NCBI RefSeq assembly: GCF_008124835.1
Contig: NZ_VNHW01000002.1
Location: 422,841 to 486,840, forward strand
Direction: 5' to 3'
Length of the DNA: 64,000 nt
From: Blastococcus xanthinilyticus
Lineage (GTDB): Bacteria > Actinomycetota > Actinomycetes > Mycobacteriales > Geodermatophilaceae
The position numbers and the translations under genes were made by a program. Positions 7,428 through 14,693 of the stretch are shown here, piece after piece (positions within the stretch are counted from its first letter, which is position 1; each line of letters starts with the position of its first letter). The notes beneath the pieces are model-generated. The model worked only from the letters and a program-made list of their open reading frames with translations, did not search any database and was not told the origin of the DNA.

Positions 7428-9422
7428 GTGGCACGAGCGGACGCGGAGGCCGTGCTGGCGGGTCTGGACGACGAGCAGCGTGCGGCCGCGCAGGCGGTCT
7501 CCGGACCGGTGTGCATCCTCGCGGGTGCCGGCACGGGGAAGACCCGGACGATCACCCACCGGATCGCCTACGGCGTGCACACCGGCACCTACGTGCCCGA
7601 GCAGGTGCTGGCGGTGACCTTCACCGCGCGGGCCGCGGGAGAGCTGCGGGGCCGGCTGGCCGCGCTCGACGTCGGCGGGGTCCAGGCGCGCACGTTCCAC
7701 GCCGCGGCCATGCGCCAGCTCCGGTACTTCGCCCCCCGCGTGCTCGGTGGGCCGATGCCCGGGCTGATCGAGAACAAGCTGCGCGTGGTCGCCTCGGCGG
7801 CGGCCCGCAACCGGCTCACCACCGACCGCACCAGCCTGCGCGACCTCGCCAGCGAGATCGAGTGGGCCAAGACCACGCTGGCCACGCCGGAGGACTACCC
7901 GGCCCGCGCGAAGGCCGCCGGGCGCGAGGCGCCGTTCGAGCCGGCCGCCGTGGCCGCGGTGTACGCCAGCTACGAGCAGGCGAAGCAGCGCGACGGCGCC
8001 CTGGACTTCGAGGACCTGCTGCTGGTCACCGCCTACGCCATCGAGGAGCACCAGGACGTCGCGCGGCAGGTGCGCGCGCAGTACCGGCACTTCGTCGTCG
8101 ACGAGTACCAGGACGTCAACCCGCTGCAGCAGCGGCTGCTCGACGCGTGGCTGGGCGGCCGGGCCGAGATCTGCGTGGTCGGTGACCCGAACCAGACGAT
8201 CTACTCCTTCACCGGCGCCGACCCCGACTACCTGCTCGGCTTCGCCGACCGCTACGCGGACTCGGCGGTCGTGAAGCTCGAGCGCGACTACCGGTCCACG
8301 CCGCAGGTCGTCGGGCTGGCCAACCGGCTGATCGGCCAGGCGCCGCCGCGCAAGGGCCTGCCCGGGCTGCGCCTGCTCGGCCAGCGGGCGGGGGGCCCCG
8401 AGCCGACGTTCGTCGAGCACCCCGACGAGCCGGCCGAGGCCGCGGCGGTCGCGGCGCGGTGCAAGGCGCTGGTCGACGACGGCACGCCCGCCGCCGAGAT
8501 CGCCGTGCTGTTCCGCATCAACGCCCAGTCGCAGGTGTACGAGTCCGCGCTGGCCGACGCCGGCGTCCCGTACGTGCTCAAGGGCGGCGAACGCTTCTTC
8601 GAGCGCCCCGAGGTCCGCGAGGCGGTGATCCTGCTGCGCGGGGCGGCGGCAGGTGGCAACGAGCCGGGCATGCTCGTGCCCGCCGTCCGCGACGTGCTCG
8701 CCTCCACCGGGTGGGTGGAGCACCGGCCGCCGCCGGGAGGCGCGGCGCGGGATCGCTGGCAGTCGCTCGCGGCGCTGGTCGACCTCGCGGTCGACCTGGT
8801 GGCCGAGCACCCCTCGCTGGACCTGGCGGGCTTCGTCACGCACCTCGCCGAGCGCGCCGACGCCCAGCACGCCCCGACCGTCCAGGGCGTCACGCTCGCG
8901 TCCATGCACGCGGCCAAGGGCCTGGAGTGGGACGTCGTCTTCGTGGTCGGCCTGGTCGACGGCGTGCTGCCGATCGCGCAGTCGCTGAGTCGGCCCGAGG
9001 CGGTGGACGAGGAGCGCCGGCTGCTCTACGTGGCGATCACCCGCGCCCGCGAGCAGCTCACCCTCTCCTGGTCCCTGGCCCGCAACCCCGGTGGCCGGCG
9101 GTCCCGCCCGCGCAGCCGGTTCCTCGACGGGCTGGCCCCCGACTCCGGCCCGACCGCGCCGCCGGCCCGCCGGTCCGCCAAGCGACCCAAGGTGGTGCTC
9201 GAGGGCGAGGCGGGCGAGCTGTTCGAGCGGCTCCGGGCCTGGCGCAGCCAGGCCGCGCAATCCGCGTCGGTGCCGGCCTACGTCGTCTTCACCGACGCGA
9301 CCCTGCAGGCGATCGCCGAGACCCGCCCCGCCAGTCTGCGGGAGCTCTCCGGCCTGCCCGGGATCGGTGCCCGGAAGCTGGAGCTCTACGGCGAGGACGT
9401 GCTGGCCGCCGTCACCGGCTGA
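7428..9422 (+). CDS. uvrD2: ATP-dependent DNA helicase UvrD2 (SF1, HRDC domain)
   Basis: This 664-residue superfamily 1 3'-5' helicase functions in DNA repair. Motifs seen are Walker A at about residues 32-39 (AGAGTGKT), motif II DEYQD at 225-229, GDPNQTIYSF, ERDYRSTPQVV, and the late motifs SMHAAKGLEWDVVFVVG and LLYVAITRAREQLTLSW. A C-terminal HRDC domain (about 590-660) includes LRELSGLPGIGARKLELYG, the UvrD2 hallmark that separates it from UvrD1/PcrA. The tetracysteine linker seen in some UvrD2 proteins is not evident here. The start is GTG 7428 with GGAAAGG upstream; the longer open frame to 7299 looks non-coding. Confidence 0.95.
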   Translation: MARADAEAVLAGLDDEQRAAAQAVSGPVCILAGAGTGKTRTITHRIAYGVHTGTYVPEQVLAVTFTARAAGELRGRLAALDVGGVQARTFHAAAMRQLRYFAPRVLGGPMPGLIENKLRVVASAAARNRLTTDRTSLRDLASEIEWAKTTLATPEDYPARAKAAGREAPFEPAAVAAVYASYEQAKQRDGALDFEDLLLVTAYAIEEHQDVARQVRAQYRHFVVDEYQDVNPLQQRLLDAWLGGRAEICVVGDPNQTIYSFTGADPDYLLGFADRYADSAVVKLERDYRSTPQVVGLANRLIGQAPPRKGLPGLRLLGQRAGGPEPTFVEHPDEPAEAAAVAARCKALVDDGTPAAEIAVLFRINAQSQVYESALADAGVPYVLKGGERFFERPEVREAVILLRGAAAGGNEPGMLVPAVRDVLASTGWVEHRPPPGGAARDRWQSLAALVDLAVDLVAEHPSLDLAGFVTHLAERADAQHAPTVQGVTLASMHAAKGLEWDVVFVVGLVDGVLPIAQSLSRPEAVDEERRLLYVAITRAREQLTLSWSLARNPGGRRSRPRSRFLDGLAPDSGPTAPPARRSAKRPKVVLEGEAGELFERLRAWRSQAAQSASVPAYVVFTDATLQAIAETRPASLRELSGLPGIGARKLELYGEDVLAAVTG

Positions 9423-9497
9423 CGGGTGAGGGCGCCGTCGCCGAGGGCGACGGCAGGCGGCTCCGGGACCGGCGCGGGCCCCGTCCGGAGGAAACCG

Positions 9498-9539
9498 GAT
9501 TTAATTCGATTGACCCCGTCTCCGGCGGGGTCATAGTGT
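9498..9539 (+). promoter_or_regulatory. candidate WhiB7-dependent autoregulatory promoter
   Basis: The elements are -35 TTGACC at 9510-9515, an 18-bp spacer, and -10 TAGTGT at 9534-9539 (TAnnnT). Just upstream of the -35 is ATTTAATT (9499-9506), a striking AT run in very GC-rich DNA. An AT-rich element immediately upstream of a -35 is the known recognition feature of WhiB7, read by its AT-hook. The promoter would drive the leader ORF and whiB7, giving a roughly 500-nt leader. Confidence 0.65.
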
Positions 9540-9616
9540 CCCGTCGCACACCAGCTGCGCCCCCCAGCGCGCCCGGCCGACCGGCCGGCGCAGAACGAGG
9601 AAGGAGGGGACCTTCG

Positions 9617-9907
9617 ATGATCAGCACCACGTGGACCACCGCGGCCTCCGACCTCCTCGTCCGGGGCGGCGTCGACGTGCGCGAGCGCGGCCCGGTCATG
9701 GCTGCGTCCGCCGCTCCGATCCAGGGCACCGGTCTGCCCCTCGCCGCCTGCACCGGCGGTGCCGTGGCCACCGGCCTGATCGGGTCGACCGCCGGCCGGC
9801 GCCGGACGTCGCTGCGCATCGTCGAGCGCTTCCTCGCGCCCACCTACCTGCCCCAGAACGACAACACCACCCTCGGGCTCCCAGCCCCGGGGAGATCGCT
9901 GAGCTAG
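9617..9907 (+). CDS. 96-aa leader ORF upstream of whiB7
   Basis: This ORF begins with ATG 9617 behind a strong GAAGGAGG ribosome site (9599-9606) and ends with TAG at 9905-9907. It lies wholly within the leader between the WhiB7-type promoter and whiB7. The product is Thr/Ala/Gly-rich with no recognised domain, ending in a segment with TYLPQNDNTTLGLPAPG. uORFs that sense translation stress and control readthrough into whiB7/wblC are known in actinobacteria. The position before a terminator hairpin suggests that role. It could also encode a stable small protein. Confidence 0.6.
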   Translation: MISTTWTTAASDLLVRGGVDVRERGPVMAASAAPIQGTGLPLAACTGGAVATGLIGSTAGRRRTSLRIVERFLAPTYLPQNDNTTLGLPAPGRSLS

Positions 9908-9926
9908 CAGCTCACCGGTCCTCCTC

Positions 9927-9967
9927 GAGGCCGCGGAACCCGAACCCCGGGATCCGCGGCCTCTTCG
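9927..9967 (+). terminator. leader terminator/attenuator hairpin before whiB7
   Basis: A perfect 11-bp inverted repeat (GAGGCCGCGGA at 9927-9937 and TCCGCGGCCTC at 9953-9963) has a 15-nt loop and is followed by TTCGTTT. It sits 19 nt after the leader ORF stop and about 80 nt before the whiB7 start, as expected of a conditional terminator controlled by uORF translation. Confidence 0.7.
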
Positions 9968-10046
9968 TTTCTCCGCGGCACCCGGCCCCGACTTCGGTCG
10001 GCGGACCCCCGCCGGCCGTACCTGACGAGTACGAGGAGGAGCGGCA

Positions 10047-10412
10047 GTGCAGCAGACGATCGACCGCCCGACGTCCCACCGCCGGCCCGGGCTCCCCTGG
10101 ACCGACGGCGCCACGCCCCGGAACAGCCCGCACCCACGCCGGCGGTCACGCCCGCCGGTGGCACCCGCCCCGGCGCGGCGCCCCCTGCCCTGCCGGGTGG
10201 AGGACCCGGAGCTGTGGTTCGCCGAGACCCCGGCGCAGCTGGAGCTCGCCAAGAGCTTCTGCGGGGACTGCCCGGTCCGGGACGCCTGCCTGGCCGGTGC
10301 GCTCTCGCGCGGCGAGCCCTGGGGCGTCTGGGGCGGCGAGATCTTCGAGCGGGGGGCGGTCATCGCCCGGAAGCGGCCCCGCGGCCGTCCCCGCAAGGTG
10401 GTCGCCGCATGA
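10047..10412 (+). CDS. whiB7: WhiB7 transcriptional regulator
   Basis: This 121-residue WhiB-family iron-sulfur regulator has cluster cysteines C49, C72, C75 and C81 (CGDC, then a further Cys). The turn motif is GVWGGE at 93-98. A C-terminal AT-hook RGRPRK (112-117) is specific to WhiB7, the master activator of intrinsic antibiotic resistance, which binds the primary sigma factor and AT-rich DNA next to -35 elements. The first 45 residues are an Arg/Pro-rich extension. The start is GTG 10047 with GAGGAGGAG upstream. It lies downstream of uvrD2, as in mycobacteria, behind a leader with promoter, uORF and terminator described separately. Confidence 0.93.
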   Translation: MQQTIDRPTSHRRPGLPWTDGATPRNSPHPRRRSRPPVAPAPARRPLPCRVEDPELWFAETPAQLELAKSFCGDCPVRDACLAGALSRGEPWGVWGGEIFERGAVIARKRPRGRPRKVVAA

Positions 10413-10549
10413 GCCCGGCGGCGTCCGTCCCGACCACCGGTGGAGCCGGCACCAGCGGATCCACCACCACCAGATCCAGCACCACCGAATCCAGCACGAC
10501 ATCCAGCATCCCGGCGGCCCGGCCGCCGACCACGTCGAAGGAACCCGCC

Positions 10550-10714
10550 ATGTACATGCTCGAGCACGAGATGGCCAGCAGCCGCATGAACGAGCTGCGA
10601 GCCGAGGCGATGGCTGCCAGCCGCGCCCGACGTCTCTACGTGGCGCGACGGGCCGCCCGTCGCGCCGAGCGTGCGGTCCGCCGGGCCGCGCGCGCCAGCG
10701 CATCCGTCTACTGA
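10550..10714 (+). CDS. small basic helical protein downstream of whiB7
   Basis: This 54-residue protein begins MYMLEHEMASSRMNEL and is followed by an Arg/Ala-rich amphipathic helix. ATG 10550 has a GAAGGA ribosome site 6 nt upstream. The same frame is open back to an ATG at 10409 that overlaps the whiB7 stop (ATGA). That longer form would add a 47-residue Ser/Thr-repeat segment that looks like linker or non-coding sequence. Similar short MYxLEHEMA proteins occur in actinobacteria, but I know of no function. Co-transcription with whiB7 is likely. Confidence 0.65.
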   Translation: MYMLEHEMASSRMNELRAEAMAASRARRLYVARRAARRAERAVRRAARASASVY

Positions 10715-10716
10715 GC

Positions 10717-10895
10717 ACATCGCGGTCCTCCGGACCGCAGCTGTGCACATCGCGGTCCTCCGGACCGCACCGCGACCACGTGCCGTACCCAGGGTGGCGT
10801 GGAGCGGGTCAGTCGCGCCTGCGCGGAGCCCTCCGGGCCCCACTCGGCACGACACCGCCGCCCCTGATCCTGGGGGCGGCGGTCCGGAGGGCCGC
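10717..10895. repeat. intergenic hairpin repeats (REP-like), three copies
   Basis: Two copies of ACATCGCGGTCCTCCGGACCGCA start at 10717 and 10747, 30 bp apart. Each contains the perfect palindrome GCGGTCC-tcc-GGACCGC. A third, degenerate copy in the opposite orientation (GCGGTCC-gga-GGGCCGC) lies at about 10878-10895. The unit matches the array at 60094-60215. The element fills the 184-bp gap between the convergent small gene and ABC1 kinase gene and may act as a bidirectional terminator. Confidence 0.7.
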
Positions 10896-10898
10896 GTC

Positions 10899-12221
10899 CT
10901 AATCCGCGAAGCCGGGGAGCCACTCCTCGAGGATGGCCCGCCAGTCGGCCGCCGCGTCGAGCTGGCAGAGCACGCCGATGGAGCCCATCGAGACCCGGTG
11001 GATGAGCAGGTAGGCCGGCGGCAGGTTCAGCTGCCGGCCCAGCCGGTTGGCCTCGGTCCGCGGATCGCCGAGCCGCATCGCCTGCTCCTGCATCCACGCG
11101 CGGGTGAAGTGGAAGCGGTGGCCGGCGACCGGCTCCAGCAGCGGGCGCAGGTACTCGAGGACCGCCTCGGGGTCGACGTCGAACCCCGGCCGCACGAACC
11201 CCTCGGCGCGCAGGTCGGCCAGGACCTCGGCCGCGCGTCCGGCCAGCGCCCAGTTCAGCAACCGCCCGATGGGTTCGGGGTGGCCGTCGGGCAGCCGGGC
11301 GATCGCGCCGAAGTCGATGACGCCCAGCCGGCCGTCGGGCAGGATCCGGAAGTTGCCCGGGTGCGGATCGGCGTGCAGCAGCCGGGCGCGCTCGGGTGCG
11401 GAGAAGTGCAGCGTGGCCAGCAGCCGACCGGCGCGGTCGCGCTCCTCCCGGCTGCCCGAGGTGATGATCCGGGAGAGCGGCACGCCCTCGATCCACTCCG
11501 AGACCACCACCTTGGGGGCGCTGGCCACCACCCGGGGGACGGAGATCTCGGCGTCCCCGGCGTAGGCCGCGGCGAACGCCCGCTGCGCGTCGGCCTCCAG
11601 CCCGTAGTCCAGCTCCTCGACCACGCGGGCCTTCAGCTCGGCGATCAGCGGCTTGACGTCCAGACCGGGGAAGACCGCCGCGAACAGCCGGGCGAACCGG
11701 GCCAGCTGGTTCAGGTCGCTCATCAGCGCCGTGGCCGCGCCGGGGTACTGGATCTTCACCGCCACGTCGCGCCCGTCGCGCCAGGTGGCCCGGTGCACCT
11801 GCCCGATGCTGGCGGCCGCGGCCGGGGCGTCGTCGAACTCGCGGAACCGCTGCCGCCACGTGCCGCCCAGCTGCTGGGCGAGGACCGCGTGCACCGTGCG
11901 CACCGGCATCGGTGGCGCCGCCTCCTGGAGCTTGGTCAGCGCCTCCCGGTAGGGGGCCGCCATCTCCTCGGGCACGGCCGCCTCGAACACCGACAGGGTC
12001 TGGCCCAGCTTCATGGCCCCGCCCTTGAGCTGGCCGAGCACGGCGAACAGCTGTTCGGCGGTGCGCTGCTGCAGCTCGGCGTTCACCGCGTCGGCCGACT
12101 GGCCCGACAGCCGCTTGCCGATCCCCAGGGTCGCCCGTCCGGCCGCGCCCAGCGGCAGGGAGGCCAGCCTGGCCGTCCGTGCGACCGACCCCCGCGGCAT
12201 GACCGGTCGCTCGTCGCTCAC
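10899..12221 (-). CDS. ABC1/UbiB-family atypical kinase
   Basis: This 440-residue member of the ABC1/ADCK/UbiB kinase-like family shows the signature KxGQ motif in QLKGGAMKLGQ. The Ala-rich loop that replaces the glycine loop is present (AAAASIGQVHRA), as are the ATP lysine in VAVKIQYPG, the catalytic loop HADPHPGNF and the metal site VIDFGAIARL. It lacks the C-terminal transmembrane helices of UbiB proper. Family members support isoprenoid quinone or lipid homeostasis; the exact role in actinobacteria is not settled. GTG 12221 has GAGGAGGAC upstream. It is convergent with the whiB7 unit, in the same neighbourhood as the mycobacterial homologue. Confidence 0.88.
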   Translation of the reverse strand: MSDERPVMPRGSVARTARLASLPLGAAGRATLGIGKRLSGQSADAVNAELQQRTAEQLFAVLGQLKGGAMKLGQTLSVFEAAVPEEMAAPYREALTKLQEAAPPMPVRTVHAVLAQQLGGTWRQRFREFDDAPAAAASIGQVHRATWRDGRDVAVKIQYPGAATALMSDLNQLARFARLFAAVFPGLDVKPLIAELKARVVEELDYGLEADAQRAFAAAYAGDAEISVPRVVASAPKVVVSEWIEGVPLSRIITSGSREERDRAGRLLATLHFSAPERARLLHADPHPGNFRILPDGRLGVIDFGAIARLPDGHPEPIGRLLNWALAGRAAEVLADLRAEGFVRPGFDVDPEAVLEYLRPLLEPVAGHRFHFTRAWMQEQAMRLGDPRTEANRLGRQLNLPPAYLLIHRVSMGSIGVLCQLDAAADWRAILEEWLPGFAD

Positions 12222-12289
12222 GCGTCCTCCTCGCCGGCGCCCGGTCGGGGAGACGCCGTGTGTCGTGCCCGGTGAGCCCGGAAGCTCGT

Positions 12290-13408
12290 TCAGCGGCCCA
12301 TTGTGGCCTGCCGGGACGGGTGCCCGCCGGGAGGAGCCTCGACGCCGGAGGCCGGACGGGTCCCGTCGTCCTCGGCCACGCCGCACCCGCAGGCGGGATG
12401 ACGGGGCCATCTGCGCAGGCGGGGCAGCAGATCCGGGGGCCGCAGCTCGACCGTGCCCTCCAGCGTGACCGGCGCGCCGGCACCGTCCAGGTAGGACAGC
12501 ACCTGGCCGGCGGCGACGAGCGCGGTGAGCAGGCAGGTGATCGTCGCGCCGCTGGCGGGGGCCTCGGTCGCGGTCAGCTGGGCGGCCAGGCGGGGCCAGC
12601 GCGCGTCGGCGTCCCGGCGGTGCAGGTCGGCGCAGAGCAGGCAGCTGGTGCCGCCGGGCACCACCAGCGGCCCGACGACGCCCGTCTCGCCGCGCACGGT
12701 CGCGACCAGGTGCGGGCGGTCGGTGCCGGGCAGCAGCGGGTCGGAGGCGTCCCAGGCGCGGGTGAACACCGTCAGGTCGGCCGCCAGACCGGCCGGGAGC
12801 GGGCCGAGGTCGGTCAGCGGGCTCGCCCGGCGGACCGCGTCGGCCGCGGCCGCGGCGCGGGGGCGGCCCTCGTCGGCGGCGCTCAGCCCGCCCACGACGG
12901 CGTCGGCGGCGGCCACCACGCCGGTGTCGCGCACGACCACGCGGCCGATCCCGCTGGCGGCCAGCACCGCGGCGAGCGGGGTGCCCACCCGGGTGGCCCC
13001 CTCGACCACCACGGTCGCCAGCCGCCGGGCCCGCCAGCCCGCCGGCCGGTCGCCGGTGGGGGGGCCGGCGACCGCGGGGAGTTCGACCGCCGCCCGTGCC
13101 ACCGCGGCCGGGCCGGCTCCGGTCGCGAGCAGGTCGGCGGCGTCGAGATCGGTCAGCAGCCCGGTGTCGCGCAGCGCCTCCAGCGCGGCGTCGACCACCT
13201 CCGGGTCCAGTCCGTCCCGGACGGCGTCGGCACGGACGGCCCGCTGCGTCCGGCGGCCGTCGAGGCCGCGCAGCAGGGGTGCCAGCCCCGGGGGCGGGTG
13301 CAGCACCAGCCCGTCGGTGGAGTCGACGCCGCCGATCTGCACCGTCCCGGCCTCGCCGAGGAGCACGGGGGTCGCGGCCGGGAGGAGGGGGTGGGCGTTG
13401 TCGGTCAC
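12290..13408 (-). CDS. ThiF/E1-like protein with zinc-type cysteines
   Basis: This 372-residue protein resembles ThiF/MoeB/HesA-like and TOMM-associated E1-like proteins. The central Rossmann segment is degenerate (VVVEGATRVGTPLAAVLAASG rather than GxGxxG). C-terminal half elements include GPLVVPGGTSCLLCADLH and a final HPACGCG, whose CxxC and CxC pairs suggest one structural zinc. No adenylation Arg finger is obvious. It lies directly upstream of the ABC1 kinase on the same strand (68-bp gap), probably one transcript. GTG 13408 starts the protein. The substrate, possibly a small modifier or peptide, is unknown. Confidence 0.65.
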   Translation of the reverse strand: MTDNAHPLLPAATPVLLGEAGTVQIGGVDSTDGLVLHPPPGLAPLLRGLDGRRTQRAVRADAVRDGLDPEVVDAALEALRDTGLLTDLDAADLLATGAGPAAVARAAVELPAVAGPPTGDRPAGWRARRLATVVVEGATRVGTPLAAVLAASGIGRVVVRDTGVVAAADAVVGGLSAADEGRPRAAAAADAVRRASPLTDLGPLPAGLAADLTVFTRAWDASDPLLPGTDRPHLVATVRGETGVVGPLVVPGGTSCLLCADLHRRDADARWPRLAAQLTATEAPASGATITCLLTALVAAGQVLSYLDGAGAPVTLEGTVELRPPDLLPRLRRWPRHPACGCGVAEDDGTRPASGVEAPPGGHPSRQATMGR

Positions 13409-13471
13409 CGCGGCAGGGTGGCAGCCGGGAGGCCGGGGCCGGACCCGTCGTCCACAGGCACCGGACGACGG

Positions 13472-13501
13472 ACGGCGGCGACCCCGTGGGGTCGCCGCCG
13501 T
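13472..13501 (-). terminator. terminator hairpin after DUF5679 gene
   Basis: A perfect 14-bp inverted repeat (ACGGCGGCGACCCC at 13472-13485, complement at 13488-13501) has a two-base gap. It lies between the DUF5679 stop and the ThiF-like start. No strong U-tract is present, as is usual in such GC-rich DNA. Confidence 0.6.
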
Positions 13502-13539
13502 GCGGAGGGGGTGTCCCTCAGGCCTTGCTCAGGTCTTGC

Positions 13540-13692
13540 TCAGGCCTTGCCGAGGATCCGGTTCATCTTCGTGCCGCAGACGGGGCAGGTGCCCTGCGCC
13601 ATGCGCCGGCCGGACTCGCTGACCTTGACCTCGCCGTCGAAGTCGCGCTTCTCCTTGCACTTCACGCAGTAACCGTTGTAGCTCTCCGCCAC
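13540..13692 (-). CDS. DUF5679 zinc-ribbon small protein
   Basis: This 50-residue protein has two CxxC knuckles (YCVKCKEK and CPVCGTK) flanking a basic SGRRMAQG segment, the DUF5679 pattern. It probably folds as a zinc ribbon; its function is unknown. GTG 13692 has GAGGAGATC upstream. The last codons and stop lie in an 11-bp tandem repeat (GCAAGGCCTGA in three near-identical copies, 13517-13550). Only the first copy is translated and the others sit in the 3' region. Confidence 0.88.
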   Translation of the reverse strand: MAESYNGYCVKCKEKRDFDGEVKVSESGRRMAQGTCPVCGTKMNRILGKA

Positions 13693-14102
13693 GGGATCTC
13701 CTCGTCTCCGGGGCGCCACGGCTCGCACGCCGGGCGCCGGTGCGCCAGCACGCTACCCGCGCCGGCCCGGCCCGACGCCCTCGGCGGGGGTCCGGAGGCG
13801 GGCTCGTGGCGGCCGACGCGGCGCCGCCTTCCCACAGCTGTGGACAGCCCTGTGGATGCGATGGGGACGCACAGGCGTGTCGCTGTGCGGAACCGGGGGA
13901 CGGGAGGGGGACGGCCCACTCACCGTGGTCGCCGGCACGCCCGCGAGCTGCGGCGATGTCCCTCTCCGGGTGTGGACGGCGCCCCGCCGGCCGGCTCGGG
14001 GAGCGCAAGCGGCGACGGCCGTGTCCACCGTCCGTGCGACCTGCACCCGAGCGGGTGTCTCCGCGCAGGCGCCACGCCCGCCGGGTGTCCTACGGTGCGT
14101 GC
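13693..14102. other. 410-bp intergenic region, divergent genes
   Basis: No gene is supported here; the frames crossing it are shadows. At 13831-13858 there is a dyad-rich stretch with a CCACAGCTGTGG palindrome. Sites such as TGTGGACAG match the actinobacterial DnaA box TTGTCCACA at 8 of 9 positions on the reverse strand. The region probably holds the promoters of the DUF5679 gene and the metallopeptidase gene, but I cannot place them. Confidence 0.4.
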
Positions 14103-14693
14103 GTGCCCCGATCGACTCCCGACGCGTCCGCCGTGCCCGCTCCGGCGGACGACGACGTCGTGGAGGTCCGGCGCAGCACGCGCCGGCGGCGGACGGTGAC
14201 CGCCTACCAGGAGATGGGCCGGACCGTGGTGCTCATCCCGGCCGCGTTCAGCCCGGCCGAGGAGCAGCGCTGGGTCGCCCAGATGGTCGCCAAGCTGCGC
14301 ACCCGGGAGGAGCGCCGGAAGCGGTCCCTCGGGGGCGACACCGAGCTGCTGGCCCGGGCGCGGGCGCTGTCGGCGGCGCACCTGGACGGCCTGGCCGAGC
14401 CGGCCAGCGTCCGCTGGGTGGAGAACCAGCACCGGCGCTGGGGCTCCTGCACGCCGGCCGACCGCACCATCCGCCTCTCCAGCCGGCTGCGCTCGATGCC
14501 CGAGTACGTCGTCGACTACGTGCTGGTGCACGAGCTGGTGCACCTGCTCGAACCGGGCCACGACGAGCGGTTCTGGGCGCTGGTCGCCCGCTACCCGCGG
14601 GCCGAGCGGGCCCGCGGGTTCCTCGAAGGCGTCGAGCTCGCGGCCACCGCCGGGGCGGCGGGGCAGGACCTGGCGCCCGACCTCGTCGACTAG
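14103..14693 (+). CDS. YgjP-like (DUF45) zinc metallopeptidase
   Basis: This 196-residue metallopeptidase of the YgjP/M48-like DUF45 family has the zinc motif HELVH in VLVHELVHLLEPGHDERFW. The third ligand histidine is in GHDERFW. The family strand NQHRRWGSCTPADRTIRLSSRL precedes it, with the typical W-GSC-x-P. It is shorter than Escherichia coli YgjP-type proteins only at the C-terminus. The substrate is unknown; members are cytoplasmic. The start is taken at GTG 14103, where the alignable sequence begins shortly after. The stop overlaps that of the convergent gene in a shared CTAG. Confidence 0.85.
   Translation: MPRSTPDASAVPAPADDDVVEVRRSTRRRRTVTAYQEMGRTVVLIPAAFSPAEEQRWVAQMVAKLRTREERRKRSLGGDTELLARARALSAAHLDGLAEPASVRWVENQHRRWGSCTPADRTIRLSSRLRSMPEYVVDYVLVHELVHLLEPGHDERFWALVARYPRAERARGFLEGVELAATAGAAGQDLAPDLVD

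Noticed and set aside
13831..14030. Replication origin
   Set aside because: Only one near-consensus DnaA box, no AT-rich region and none of dnaA/dnaN/gyrB nearby.
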